Positions 43,469-53,378 of a DNA stretch of 64,000 bases are shown piece by piece. The notes under the pieces were generated by a model, which was not told the origin of the DNA, made no database searches, and worked only from the letters and a program-made list of their open reading frames with translations. The stretch lies in the NCBI RefSeq assembly GCF_014646095.1, contig NZ_BMMU01000004.1, positions 124,001 through 188,000 on the forward strand. The letters run 5' to 3'. This stretch comes from Streptomyces lacrimifluminis (GTDB lineage Bacteria; Actinomycetota; Actinomycetes; Streptomycetales; Streptomycetaceae). How positions within the stretch are numbered: the first letter of the stretch is position 1; every line of letters starts with the position of its first letter. The position numbers and the translations under genes were made by a program.

Positions 43469-44395
43469 GTGTCCTACGCAGGCCCCGGCTTCGAGCCGCC
43501 CCAGCCCCCTCGTCACTCTGTGCGCCGTCCGCTGGCCGTCGCCCTCGCCGTGCTGGTGCTGGGCGGGACAGGCGGGTGGTTCGTCTGGGGAGCCGTCGCC
43601 GACGACGGCGACAGGGACGGCGAGAGCCTGGCCGGGTCCGGCGGCGTCTATCCGTCCCTGTCGCCGATCGGACCGCCCGACTTCGCCGCCGACCCCAGCC
43701 GACCGGCGACTCCCCTGGCGGGCAAGGTCGTCGTCGTCGACCCCGGCCACAACCCCGGCAACTTCAAGCACCCCGCCGAGATCGCCCGCAAGGTGAACAT
43801 CGGTACGAACTCGAAGGAGTGCGACACCACCGGTACCGCCACCAACAGCGGTTATACGGAGGCCGAGTTCACCCTCGATGTCGCGCGGCGGCTGCGCACG
43901 GTCCTCGAACGGGAGGGGGCCACCGTGAAGTTCACGCAGGACGGCGACCGGTCCGACCACGTCTTCGGGCCCTGTGTGGACGAACGCGCCCGGATCGGGA
44001 ACTCCGCGCACGCCGACGCCGTCGTCTCCATCCATGCCGACGGGAGCGCGCAGGGCAACCGCGGGTTCCATGTGATCCTGCCGGGCGCGGTGCGCGAAGG
44101 GGCCGCGGACACCCGGCCGATCGTCGCCTCCTCCCGGCTGCTCGGCGAGCGCGTCAAGGCCGGGTTCGTCCGTGAGACGGGCTCCGCGCCCTCCAACTAC
44201 ATCGGTGGCGGTACCGGTCTGGACACCCGCACGGACCTCGGCGGTCTCAATCTGTCAACGGTTCCGAAGGTGTTCATCGAGTGCGGCAACATGCGCGACA
44301 GCAAGGACGCTGCCCTGCTGACCAGCGGAACCTGGCGGCAGGAGGCCGCCCAGGGGATCTCTGAAGGAATCGTGAGTTTCCTGCGCGGGTCGTGA
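43469..44395 (+). CDS. N-acetylmuramoyl-L-alanine amidase (Amidase_3), membrane-anchored or secreted
   Basis: The 308-residue protein has an N-terminal transmembrane/signal segment (PLAVALAVLVLGGTGGWFVW, residues about 22-42). A zinc amidase domain follows, with VVVDPGHN (zinc His) near 89, YTEAEFTLDVARRL (Glu) near 130, VVSIHADGS (zinc His) near 185 and a C-terminal VFIECGNMRDSKDA with the catalytic Glu. It cleaves the lactyl amide bond of peptidoglycan at the cell surface. GTG start. Confidence 0.92.
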   Translation: MSYAGPGFEPPQPPRHSVRRPLAVALAVLVLGGTGGWFVWGAVADDGDRDGESLAGSGGVYPSLSPIGPPDFAADPSRPATPLAGKVVVVDPGHNPGNFKHPAEIARKVNIGTNSKECDTTGTATNSGYTEAEFTLDVARRLRTVLEREGATVKFTQDGDRSDHVFGPCVDERARIGNSAHADAVVSIHADGSAQGNRGFHVILPGAVREGAADTRPIVASSRLLGERVKAGFVRETGSAPSNYIGGGTGLDTRTDLGGLNLSTVPKVFIECGNMRDSKDAALLTSGTWRQEAAQGISEGIVSFLRGS

Positions 44396-44545
44396 TCAAC
44401 GTGTGCATCCCGGCGGACAGTCCACGCGGGCGGACGATAATGTCGTGCCCCTACGCACGATCGATCGACGGCCGACCGCAACACACATGGCCGACCGGCC
44501 GAATGACGACGACGAGACGACCTACGAAGGACCTGAGGACCTGAA

Positions 44546-45409
44546 GTGAATATCCGCTCCCTCACTCGAGGCGACGGCGTGGTGATCGGAGCAGCGGTGT
44601 TGCTGTTCATCGCGTCGTTCCTCGACATCTACTCCGTCGACGGCGCCACGGGCGTCGACATGCCGAGCGCCTGGGCCAGCGGACCGCTCCTGCTGAGCGT
44701 GGTCCTCGCGGGCATCATCGGTGCCGCGCTCGTCGTGGTGTCGCACGGTCTGCCGCAGGTGCCCAAGGTCGCGGGCATCGAGCTCGGCCAGTTCGGTGTC
44801 GCCTTCACCGTCTTCGCCGCGTGGAGTGCGCTGGGCAACGTGTTCGACCCGGCGGGCGGTATCGACAACGTCGGCAGCAACGCCGGTTCGGGCCCGGACG
44901 CCGGCACCGGCCTGATCCTCTCCCTCATCGCCACGGTGGTCATGGCCGCCGCGGCTGTCGCCACCCCGCTGGTCCCGGCCCTGAAGGGCGCACTGGTCGG
45001 CGCCCCCAAGCCGCCCGCCCCGCAGCCCTACGGCGGCCAGCCCTACCCCGGCGGTCAGCCCCAGGGCAGCTACGGCTACCCGGGTGCCGACGCTCAGCAG
45101 CAGCCGTACGGCGGCCAGCCGCAGACCGGTCAGCCCTTCGGCGCCGGTGCCGGTGCCGGTGCCGGTGCCGGTGGGGCCCAGCCCCAGCAGCAGGCACAGC
45201 CGCCGGCCCCGGACTTCTCCCCGTTCTGGTTCGCCGTGCCGGTGCCGCGTCCGCTGTTCGCGGAGGACGGTTCCCCGACGCCGATCGCCGAACTGGCCCC
45301 CGGTACCTGGTACCTGGCCGTCGAGCAGCGCGGCCAGGGCCTCATCGCCCAGACGCAGGACGGCCGTCGGGGTGTCCTCCAGGACACCTCCGGCATCCAG
45401 CGCGGATAA
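44546..45409 (+). CDS. DUF5336-like membrane protein with Pro/Gly/Gln-rich tail
   Basis: The 287-residue protein has four hydrophobic segments in the first 150 residues (starting GVVIGAAVLLFIASFLDIYS). A repetitive cytoplasmic segment rich in YGGQP, Gln and Gly-Ala (about 155-215) follows, then a short conserved C-terminal domain (FSPFWFAVPVPRPLFAEDG to LLQDTSG). Function unknown. GTG start after GAGGACCTGAA. Terminator immediately downstream. Confidence 0.75.
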   Translation: MNIRSLTRGDGVVIGAAVLLFIASFLDIYSVDGATGVDMPSAWASGPLLLSVVLAGIIGAALVVVSHGLPQVPKVAGIELGQFGVAFTVFAAWSALGNVFDPAGGIDNVGSNAGSGPDAGTGLILSLIATVVMAAAAVATPLVPALKGALVGAPKPPAPQPYGGQPYPGGQPQGSYGYPGADAQQQPYGGQPQTGQPFGAGAGAGAGAGGAQPQQQAQPPAPDFSPFWFAVPVPRPLFAEDGSPTPIAELAPGTWYLAVEQRGQGLIAQTQDGRRGVLQDTSGIQRG

Positions 45410-45435
45410 CACCGTCTGCGGGATACGCGAGCTGC

Positions 45436-45463
45436 GGCCCCTCGCCCTTCCGGGCGAGGGGCC
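45436..45463. terminator. Hairpin terminator
   Basis: GGCCCCTCGCCC (45436-45447) pairs with GGGCGAGGGGCC (45452-45463) around a TTCC loop. It is 27 bases after the DUF5336-like gene and separates it from the F420-dependent oxidoreductase gene. Confidence 0.85.
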
Positions 45464-45495
45464 GTTGTCGTACAGTCGCGGCCGGCGCTCTACGT

Positions 45496-45510
45496 CTGAC
45501 GGATCGTCAG
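45496..45510. promoter_or_regulatory. CTGACG-N3-CGTCAG palindrome (copy 2)
   Basis: CTGACGGATCGTCAG abuts the GGAGG ribosome site of the F420-dependent oxidoreductase gene (start 45520). It is identical, centre included, to the site at 53364-53378. Confidence 0.8.
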
Positions 45511-45519
45511 GAGGCAGGC

Positions 45520-46530
45520 ATGCGGCTCGGTCTCACGCTCGGCTACTGGGGTCGCGGCCCCTCCCCGGACCACGTACCGCTCGCCCAGGAGGCCGAGCGG
45601 CTCGGCTACCACTCGGTGTGGACGGCCGAGTCCTGGGGCTCGGACGCGTTCACCCCGCTGACCTGGATCGCGGCGCGGACGTCAAGGATCAAGCTGGGTA
45701 CGGCGGTTGCCCAGATGGCGGCCCGCTCGCCGACGACCACCGCGATGCACGCCCTCACCCTCGACCATCTCTCCGGCGGACGTGTCCTCCTCGGGCTCGG
45801 CCTCTCCGGCCCGCAGGTCGTCGAGGGCTGGTACGGCCGCCCGTTCCCCGGATCGCCGCTCACCGCGACCCGGGAGTACGTGGATGTCGTACGCCAGGTC
45901 CTCAGACGCGAGGCCCCGGTCGAGCTGACCGGGCGCTTCCACTCCCTGCCGTACGACGGCCCGGACGGCACCGGCATCGGCAAGCCGCTGAAGTCGATCA
46001 CCCATCCCCTGCGCGCCGAACTCCCCGTCCTGCTCGGTGCGGAGGGGCCGAAGAACATCGCCCAGACGGCCCGGATCGCCGACGGCTGGCTGCCCCTGTA
46101 CTGGTCCCCGCTGCGGGCCGAGCTGTACGAGGAGCCGCTGAGCGGCGCTCCGGAAGGATTTGTCGTCGCGCCGATGGCGCAGGCCCGCGTCTGCGCCGAC
46201 ATCTCGGAAGGGCTGCTGCCCGTCAAGACGATGCTCGGCTTCTACATCGGCGGGATGGGGCACGCGGCCCGTAACTTCCACGCCGATCTGATGGCACGCA
46301 TGGGGTACGAGGAGGAGGCCCGGCGGATCCAGGAACTCTTCCTGGCCGGGCGGCGCGAGGAGGCCGTGCTCGCCGTGCCGGACGCCTTCGCCGACGAGAT
46401 CTCCCTGGTCGGGCCGCGTGAACGCATCGCGGAACGGCTGGAGTTGTGGCGCAAGGGCCCGGTGACCGATTTGCTCGTCCTCGCCCCCGATCCGCACACC
46501 CTGCGGGTACTCGCCGAACTCAACTCCTGA
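45520..46530 (+). CDS. LLM-class F420-dependent oxidoreductase
   Basis: The 336-residue luciferase-like TIM-barrel protein has LGYWGRGPSPDHVPLAQEAERLGYHSVWTAESWGSDAFTPL at the start, LDHLSGGRVLLGLGLSGPQVVEGWYG near 87-112 and LLGAEGPKNIAQTARIADGWLP near 168-190. This is the sub-family of M. tuberculosis Rv3520c, a KstR-regulon member; the exact substrate is unknown. CAGGAGG gives the start at 45520. The shared palindrome just upstream links it to the aldehyde dehydrogenase and MaoC loci. Confidence 0.9.
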   Translation: MRLGLTLGYWGRGPSPDHVPLAQEAERLGYHSVWTAESWGSDAFTPLTWIAARTSRIKLGTAVAQMAARSPTTTAMHALTLDHLSGGRVLLGLGLSGPQVVEGWYGRPFPGSPLTATREYVDVVRQVLRREAPVELTGRFHSLPYDGPDGTGIGKPLKSITHPLRAELPVLLGAEGPKNIAQTARIADGWLPLYWSPLRAELYEEPLSGAPEGFVVAPMAQARVCADISEGLLPVKTMLGFYIGGMGHAARNFHADLMARMGYEEEARRIQELFLAGRREEAVLAVPDAFADEISLVGPRERIAERLELWRKGPVTDLLVLAPDPHTLRVLAELNS

Positions 46531-46585
46531 CGGCAAGAACGACGGCGATTGGTTTCGTCCGGGGATTCGGGGCAATCCGAAGGAC

Positions 46586-46879
46586 ATGTCCCCTGCATAT
46601 CGCCGCGGTAGCAACAAGGCCGGGTCGGTCATCGCGATCGTCGCCGACATCATGGCCTTCATTCTGGGCCTCTGGATCCTGATGTACCTGCTGGACGCGA
46701 ACCGCGCGAACGACTTCGTGCAGTTCGTCCATGACGCGGCCACCTGGCTGGCGGGCTGGTCGCACGACCTGTTCACGTTCGACGAGCAGTGGGCGCGGGT
46801 CGTCGCCGGGTACGGACTGGCCGCCGTCGTCTACCTGTTCGTGGGCCACGCGATCGCCAGCCGCGTCAACCGTCACTGA
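46586..46879 (+). CDS. Small two-TM membrane protein
   Basis: The 97-residue protein has two hydrophobic segments (residues about 14-37 and 70-90) with acidic/aromatic residues between (WLAGWSHDLFTFDEQW). It is conserved-looking but of unknown function. AAGGAC precedes the ATG. It follows the oxidoreductase gene after 55 bases. Confidence 0.75.
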   Translation: MSPAYRRGSNKAGSVIAIVADIMAFILGLWILMYLLDANRANDFVQFVHDAATWLAGWSHDLFTFDEQWARVVAGYGLAAVVYLFVGHAIASRVNRH

Positions 46880-46904
46880 GCACCGGCCGACGACCGGACC
46901 CCGA

Positions 46905-47975
46905 CTACTGGCAGCAGTCGGGGTCCAGTCCCGTCGGCAGCAGTTCGCCGCTGAACACCGCGCAGGTCGCCTCGTGGCCGCCGAGGGCGGCGACCGCGAG
47001 GAGCAGTGAACCCGCCGTCCACGTGGTGAGTTCGCGCGGCCAGACCGCCTTCGCGTCGAACACGTACCCCGTCCAGTAGAGGCCGCTGTCCGCGTCGCGC
47101 AGATGCTGGATGGACTGGAGGATCTCCAGGGCCCGGTCGGACTCGCCCACTACCCAGAGCGCCAGGGCGAGTTCGGCCGACTCGCCGCCGGTCACCCACG
47201 GGTTGGGCACCACGCAGCGCACCCCGAGACCGGGGACGACGAAGCGCTCCCAGCCCTCCTCGATACGGGACTTGGCTTCCGCGCCCGTCAACGCGCCGCC
47301 CAGGACCGGGTAGTACCAGTCCATCGAGTAGCGGCCCTTGTCGAGGAACCGCTCGGGGTGCCGGCGGATCGCGTGGCGCAGCGCGCCCACTGCCAACTCC
47401 CAGTCGGGCTGCGGCTCTTCGCGTTCCTCGGCGATGGCGAGCGCACAGCGCAGCGCGTGGTGGACGGACGAACTGCCCGTCAGCAGACCGTCCTTGACCT
47501 CCGTGCCGTCGTCCTCGCGCTTCCACCCGATCTCGCCGCCGGGCTGCTGCAGCTGGAGGACGAACTCGACGGCCGCGAAGACGGTCGGCCACATCCGGTC
47601 CAGGAAGGTGTCGTCGCCGGTGGCGAGGTAGTGGTGCCAGACGCCGACGGCTATGTAGGCGACGAAGTTGGTCTCCCGGCCCCGGTCGGTGACGGCGTCC
47701 GCGTCCCCGTCGGCGTACGCGGCGTACCAGGAGCCGTCCTGGAGCTGCTGGGCGGCCAGCCACAGGTACGCCCGCTCGGCGGCCTCGTGCTCGCCCGCCG
47801 CGTCCAGGGCCATCGCGGCCTCGGTGTGGTCCCACGGGTCGAGATGGTGTCCCCGGAACCACGGAATGGCCCCGTCCTCCCGCTGTTCCGCGAGGATCCC
47901 GCGGACGGTGACGGCGGCCTCCTCGGCGGTGAGGACCCCGGGCAGGACGAGGTGTTCTGTCCGGGGGGTCGTCAC
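46905..47975 (-). CDS. Alpha/alpha-barrel (prenyltransferase/glycosidase-like) protein
   Basis: The 356-residue protein contains repeated helical-hairpin motifs such as DPWDHTEAAMALDAAGEHEAAERAYLWLAAQQLQDGSWYAAY and ESAELALALWVVGESDRALEIL, typical of (alpha/alpha)6 barrels annotated as prenyltransferase or GH15-like. No signal peptide. It is coupled by ATGA to the methyltransferase gene and belongs to a three-gene glycosyltransferase-methyltransferase-barrel operon, so action on a glycoconjugate is plausible. Confidence 0.78.
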   Translation of the reverse strand: MTTPRTEHLVLPGVLTAEEAAVTVRGILAEQREDGAIPWFRGHHLDPWDHTEAAMALDAAGEHEAAERAYLWLAAQQLQDGSWYAAYADGDADAVTDRGRETNFVAYIAVGVWHHYLATGDDTFLDRMWPTVFAAVEFVLQLQQPGGEIGWKREDDGTEVKDGLLTGSSSVHHALRCALAIAEEREEPQPDWELAVGALRHAIRRHPERFLDKGRYSMDWYYPVLGGALTGAEAKSRIEEGWERFVVPGLGVRCVVPNPWVTGGESAELALALWVVGESDRALEILQSIQHLRDADSGLYWTGYVFDAKAVWPRELTTWTAGSLLLAVAALGGHEATCAVFSGELLPTGLDPDCCQ

Positions 47976-48769
47976 TTGGTGCCCGCCCCGGTGGCGTCAG
48001 TGGTGGCGTCGGCGGCGGTCGCGGCGGCTTCCGCTTCCGTCCCGGCGAGCGCGGGGAGGTGCGGCTTGGTCGCGTAGGCCACGAAGCTCTTTCCGATCAG
48101 CGGGTTCAGCGCCTGCTCCGCGACCCTGGTGACCAGCGGCTTCTTCATGATGTCCCAGACCAGCAGCTTGTGGTAGGCGCGCACCGGCAGCACCTTGTCG
48201 TTGTCCACGCCGAACGCGCACTTCAGCCACCAGTACGGGGAGTGCAGGGCGTGGGCGTGGTGGGTGCCGTAGGGCTTCAGTCCCGCCTCCCTGATCTTCG
48301 CGAGCAGCTCGTCCGCCTTGTAGATGCGGATGTGACCGCCCTCGACCTCGTGATAGGCGTCGGAGAGGGACCAGCAGACCTTCTCGGGCCCGTAGCGCGG
48401 CACGGTGATCGCGATCCGGCCGCCGGGCTTCAACACCCGCACCATCTCCGCGAGTACGCCCTTGTCGTCCGGGATGTGCTCCATGACCTCGGAGATGATC
48501 ACGACGTCGAAGGACTCGTCGGGGAACGGCAGCGCCAGGGCGTTGCCCTCCATGGCCGTCGCGGTGGCCCCGGCGGGTGCCTCGCCCGCCTCCTTCATCG
48601 CGGCGAACCACTTGGCGACCTCGCGGATCTCCTCACCGTTCTGGTCCAGCGCGACGACCTGGGCGCCGCGCCGGTAGCACTCGAACGCGTGCCGGCCGGC
48701 TCCGCAGCCGAGGTCCAGGACGCGGTCGCCCGGGGCGAGCGGGAACCGGGTGAAGTCGACGGTCAGCAC
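47972..48769 (-). CDS. Class I SAM-dependent methyltransferase
   Basis: The 265-residue protein has RVLDLGCGAGRHAFECYRRGAQVVALDQNGEEI (SAM site) near residues 18-50, FDVVIISEVMEHIPDDKGVLAEMVRVLKPGGRIAITVPRYGP near 84-125, and a longer C-terminal part with a HAHALHSPYWWLKC motif. It overlaps the glycosyltransferase gene by seven bases and the barrel-protein gene by four, so all three are translated together. The likely substrate is the product of the glycosyltransferase. Confidence 0.9.
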   Translation of the reverse strand: MLTVDFTRFPLAPGDRVLDLGCGAGRHAFECYRRGAQVVALDQNGEEIREVAKWFAAMKEAGEAPAGATATAMEGNALALPFPDESFDVVIISEVMEHIPDDKGVLAEMVRVLKPGGRIAITVPRYGPEKVCWSLSDAYHEVEGGHIRIYKADELLAKIREAGLKPYGTHHAHALHSPYWWLKCAFGVDNDKVLPVRAYHKLLVWDIMKKPLVTRVAEQALNPLIGKSFVAYATKPHLPALAGTEAEAAATAADATTDATGAGTK

Positions 48770-50190
48770 GAAGTCCTGCTTTCGCGGTCGGGGGTCACGT
48801 TGGGGGTGTGCGTCGGCACAGACCTGGGTGCGGGCGCGGAGCGGCCGGGCGGCCTGGACGCGGAGCGGGCGATCGCCTCGCGGTAGTGGGCCGCCGTGCC
48901 CTCCGCGGCTCGGGCCCAGGTGAAGCGGGTCAGTACGCGCTCGCGGCCGGCCCGGCCCAGGCGCGCCCTCAGTTCCGGGTCGGCGAGGAGGGTGGCCAGG
49001 GCGGTGGCCAGGGCTCCCGGGTCGCCCGGTGGGACCGCCAGGCAGGTTTCGCCGTCGGGGCCTGCCACCTCCGGGATCGCACCGCCGGTGGTGGCGACCA
49101 GGGGCGTACCGGTGGCCATCGCCTCCGCCGCCGGGAGGGAGAAGCCCTCGTACAGGGACGGTACGCAGGCGATCTCCGCCGAGCGCACCAGGTCGACGAG
49201 CTCCGCGTCCGAGATGCCCTTCACGAACTCGACGGCGCCTTCGAGGCCGTACCGCTCGATGGCCTGGGCGACGGGCCCGTCCTCGGCACGCCTGCCGACG
49301 ACCACGAGGTGGGCGGCGGGGTGTTCCGTACGGACCTTCGCCAGCGCCTCGACGAGGAACACCAGCCCCTTGAGGGGGACGTCCGCGCTGGACGTGGTGA
49401 CGATGCGGCCCGGCACCTGACGCACCGCCGGGTCGGGTGAGAAGAGGTCGGTGTCCGCGCCGATGTGCACGACGTGGATGCGGTCGTCGCGTACGCCGAG
49501 ATGGTCGACGATCTCCTGGCGCGACGTACCCGAGACGGTGAGCACCGACGGCAGGCGGCGCGCGACGCGCTTCTGCATGCGCGTGAAGCCGTACCAGCGG
49601 CGTACGGACATCCGGCGGCGCATGCCCTCGGCCGCGTCCAGCTCCAACTGCCGGTCCACGGTGATGGGGTGGTGGATGGTGGTGACGAGCGGGGCGCCGA
49701 TGTCGCCCAACAGTCCGTAACCGAGCGTCTGGTTGTCGTGCACGACGTCGAACTCACCGCTTCTGGCACGCAGTTGGCGGCGGGCGCGGAGGGAGAAGGT
49801 GAGCGGTTCGGGGAAGCCCCCGGTCCACATGGTGGCGACTTCGAGCGCGTCGATCCAGTCGCGGTACTCGTCACGCCCCGGAGTGCGGAAGGGGTCCGGG
49901 TGGCGGTACAGGTCGAGGCTGGGAAGCTCGGTGAGGACGGGGTCGGGGCCGGAACCGGCTTCGGACCTGGCGCGGCCGTCGAGCACATCCAGCACGGGGT
50001 ACGGCTGGGAGCCGATGACCTCGACGCGGTGACCGAGCCGGGCGAGTTCACGCGACAGATGGCGTACGTAGACGCCCTGGCCGCCGCAGAACGGGTTCCC
50101 CTTGTAGGTCAGAAGTGCGATGTTGAGCGGTCGCTCGCCGTCCGCTGCAGGATCCCCCGGAGGGCCTGCCTCGCTGGCCTCGGCCGTCAC
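48763..50190 (-). CDS. Glycosyltransferase family 4
   Basis: About 475 residues with a GT-B fold. The N-terminal domain has IALLTYKGNPFCGGQGVYVRHLSRELARLGHRVEVIG. The C-terminal domain has VHIGADTDLFSPDP, TTSSADVPLKGLVFLVEAL and the nucleotide-sugar motif EIACVPSLYEGFSLPAAEAMATGTPLVATTGGAIPEV. It retains configuration and transfers a sugar to an unknown acceptor. The GTG at 50190 (VTAEASEAG), after AAGGGGG, is preferred to one seven codons upstream. First gene of its operon. The KstR-type site at 50245 lies just upstream and could affect it as well as the divergent TetR gene. Confidence 0.9.
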   Translation of the reverse strand: MTAEASEAGPPGDPAADGERPLNIALLTYKGNPFCGGQGVYVRHLSRELARLGHRVEVIGSQPYPVLDVLDGRARSEAGSGPDPVLTELPSLDLYRHPDPFRTPGRDEYRDWIDALEVATMWTGGFPEPLTFSLRARRQLRARSGEFDVVHDNQTLGYGLLGDIGAPLVTTIHHPITVDRQLELDAAEGMRRRMSVRRWYGFTRMQKRVARRLPSVLTVSGTSRQEIVDHLGVRDDRIHVVHIGADTDLFSPDPAVRQVPGRIVTTSSADVPLKGLVFLVEALAKVRTEHPAAHLVVVGRRAEDGPVAQAIERYGLEGAVEFVKGISDAELVDLVRSAEIACVPSLYEGFSLPAAEAMATGTPLVATTGGAIPEVAGPDGETCLAVPPGDPGALATALATLLADPELRARLGRAGRERVLTRFTWARAAEGTAAHYREAIARSASRPPGRSAPAPRSVPTHTPNVTPDRESRTSC

Positions 50191-50244
50191 TTCTGGCCCC
50201 CTTCTCCCCACGGTTTCCCGCGAGACTACGACGGGACGCTAATC

Positions 50245-50258
50245 TAGAACAAGTTTCA
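50245..50258. promoter_or_regulatory. KstR-type operator (copy 2)
   Basis: TAGAACAAGTTTCA matches TNNAACNNGTTNNA. It lies between the divergent glycosyltransferase gene (50190) and the KstR-like regulator gene (50454), consistent with autoregulation. Confidence 0.7.
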
Positions 50259-50453
50259 GACTTGATCGTTCAGGAGGCTCCGAATCTACCGGCAGGCACC
50301 TCGGCTGTGAGCGGTGGATCAGGTGATTCGCGCCACGACGGCCGCACGACACTGCCGTGCCATGCTGACTGTTTGCTGACATATGACTGCCAGGTCGCCG
50401 CCCGATCGACGCCCGATCGTCACGCGATCACCGACTGTCACGGAACGGGACCC

Positions 50454-51266
50454 ATGCCTGCCGACGCGAAGGTGGAAGCACATACGGCGCGACCGAGTTC
50501 GCCGACCGGCAAGACGTCCGGCTCGACGTCGGGTCCGTCCAGTTCGGCGTCGGGTCCGTCCGGCTCGACGTCGGGCCCGTCCGGCTCGACGTCAGGCCCG
50601 TCCGGCTCGACGTCGGGCCCGTCCGGCTCGGCGTCGGCCGCGTTGCCGCCGTCCGCTCCGCTCACCGAGCGGCAGGAGGCCCGGCGGCGCCGGATCCTGC
50701 ACGCGAGCGCGCATTTGGCGAGCCGGGGCGGTTTCGACGCGGTGCAGATGCGGGAGGTCGCGGAGTCCTCGCAGGTCGCGCTCGGCACGCTCTACCGGTA
50801 CTTCCCGTCCAAGATCCATCTGCTGGTCGCCACCATGCAGGACCAGTTGGAGCACATGCACGGCACGCTGCGGAAGAAGCCGCCGACGGGTGAGACGGCC
50901 GCCGAGCGGGTGGCGGAGACCCTGATGCGCGCCTTCCGCGCCCTTCAGCGTGAGCCGCATCTGGCGGACGCGATGGTGCGGGCGCTGACGTTCGCGGACC
51001 GCAGTGTTTCGCCGGAGGTCGACCAGGTGTCCCGTCAGACGACGGCGATCATCCTGGACTCGATGGGGCTGGGCGAGCCGGGTCAGGAGCACCCGACGCC
51101 CGAGCAGCTCTCGGCGGTGCGCGTCATCGAGCACACGTGGCACTCGGCGTTGATCACCTGGCTGTCGGGTCGTGCCTCGATCGCGCAGGTGAAGATCGAC
51201 ATCGAGACGGTGTGCCGGTTGATCGACCTGACGGACCCCTCCGGGGAGAGGCGCTCCGCGGGCTGA
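50454..51266 (+). CDS. kstR: KstR-like TetR family regulator
   Basis: The 270-residue protein has a 60-residue Ser/Gly/Pro/Thr low-complexity N terminus encoded by 21-base tandem repeats. A TetR domain follows (ARRRRILHASAHLASRGGFDAVQMREVAESSQVALGTLYRYFPSKIHLLVATM) that is strikingly close to mycobacterial KstR, then a helical effector domain. KstR represses sterol-catabolism genes until it binds a steroid CoA thioester. The presence of three KstR-consensus sites in this window supports the assignment. ATG at 50454 after GGAACGGGA; the domain itself begins near residue 65. Confidence 0.85.
   Translation: MPADAKVEAHTARPSSPTGKTSGSTSGPSSSASGPSGSTSGPSGSTSGPSGSTSGPSGSASAALPPSAPLTERQEARRRRILHASAHLASRGGFDAVQMREVAESSQVALGTLYRYFPSKIHLLVATMQDQLEHMHGTLRKKPPTGETAAERVAETLMRAFRALQREPHLADAMVRALTFADRSVSPEVDQVSRQTTAIILDSMGLGEPGQEHPTPEQLSAVRVIEHTWHSALITWLSGRASIAQVKIDIETVCRLIDLTDPSGERRSAG
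50517..50639 (+). repeat. 21-bp tandem repeats inside the KstR-like gene
   Basis: Six consecutive 21-base units starting at 50517 encode variants of SGSTSGP in the N-terminal tail. Units differ at few positions, so copy number may vary between strains. Confidence 0.85.
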
Positions 51267-51625
51267 CCGGCTTGGGGGCGAGGGTTTTCGCCCCCCGCCG
51301 CCCCTACCCGCCCCATCCCGCACCCGGGGGCTGCACCCCCAGACCCCCGTTACGGCCCTGAACGGGCCTCGTCCTCAAACGCCGGACGGGCTGAAAGCGC
51401 GGGCCGACGCTGAACAGACACCGCGAACAGCCAGCCGGGCGGGAACCCAGCCCCGGACCGAACCGAACCGACCTCACCCCCAAACGCCGAACGAACGGAA
51501 GGTGCCGCCCGGCACTGAACAAACACGGCGAACGGGCGGGCGGGTGGGTGGGAAACAAAGCCCGGACCGCACCAACCCCCCACCCCTCCAACCCCGGACG
51601 AGCTGAACGACCCGCCCCACCCCTC
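51267..51625. repeat. Intergenic interspersed repeats, no gene
   Basis: Bases 51283-51408 are a second copy of the CCGCCGCCCCTACCCGCCCC ... AACGCCGGACGGGCTG element found at 40562-40672. Partial copies follow at about 51440-51500 and 51576-51625, each with a CGCCG(G/A)ACG-like core. These are dispersed, possibly mobile, non-coding elements typical of Streptomyces. No coding or RNA signal was identified. Confidence 0.65.
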
Positions 51626-51859
51626 TCAGTCCTCCGGCGGAAACACCGGCTCCCTTCCCCCCAGCAGCGTGATCATGATCGCCTCCACCGGACAGCTCTC
51701 CGCCGCCGCCAGCACCTTCTCGTTCGCGTCCGTGTCCGGTTCGACCGGGTGGGACTGCATCCCGGTGTCGAGGCGGAACCCGTCCGGGGCCCGGTGGACG
51801 CACTGGGCCGAGCCGATGCACAGTGAGCGGTCGACCTCCACGTGCCAGCGGTCGCCCAT
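51626..51859 (-). CDS. [3Fe-4S]-type ferredoxin
   Basis: The 77-residue protein has HVEVDRSLCIGSAQCVHRAPDGF and AAAESCPVEAIMI: only three cluster cysteines (C-x5-C ... C-P), the pattern of 3Fe-4S ferredoxins that feed cytochrome P450s. It starts five bases after the aldehyde dehydrogenase stop, so it is cotranscribed. In KstR-linked gene sets this type of ferredoxin supports steroid or lipid oxygenation. No P450 gene is present in the window. Confidence 0.9.
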   Translation of the reverse strand: MGDRWHVEVDRSLCIGSAQCVHRAPDGFRLDTGMQSHPVEPDTDANEKVLAAAESCPVEAIMITLLGGREPVFPPED

Positions 51860-51864
51860 GGCTC

Positions 51865-53322
<1,458 letters not shown>

Positions 53323-53323
53323 G

Positions 53324-53351
53324 GCCGACTGCCTCTCGCCGACTGCCTCTC
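53324..53351. repeat. 14-bp tandem duplication over the aldehyde dehydrogenase ribosome site
   Basis: GCCGACTGCCTCTC at 53324-53337 is repeated exactly at 53338-53351. On the minus strand each unit carries GAGAGGC, so the message has two equivalent Shine-Dalgarno sequences, the nearer one correctly spaced from the ATG. Confidence 0.85.
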
Positions 53352-53363
53352 CGGGTACCGTCT

Positions 53364-53378
53364 CTGACGGATCGTCAG
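53364..53378. promoter_or_regulatory. CTGACG-N3-CGTCAG palindrome (copy 3)
   Basis: CTGACGGATCGTCAG, identical to 45496-45510, is 41 bases upstream of the aldehyde dehydrogenase start and overlaps its A/T-rich likely -10 region. Confidence 0.8.

Noticed and set aside
50517-50639. Possible CRISPR-like repeat array
   Set aside because: Units are contiguous 21-mers without spacers and encode an in-frame SGSTSGP repeat of the regulator.
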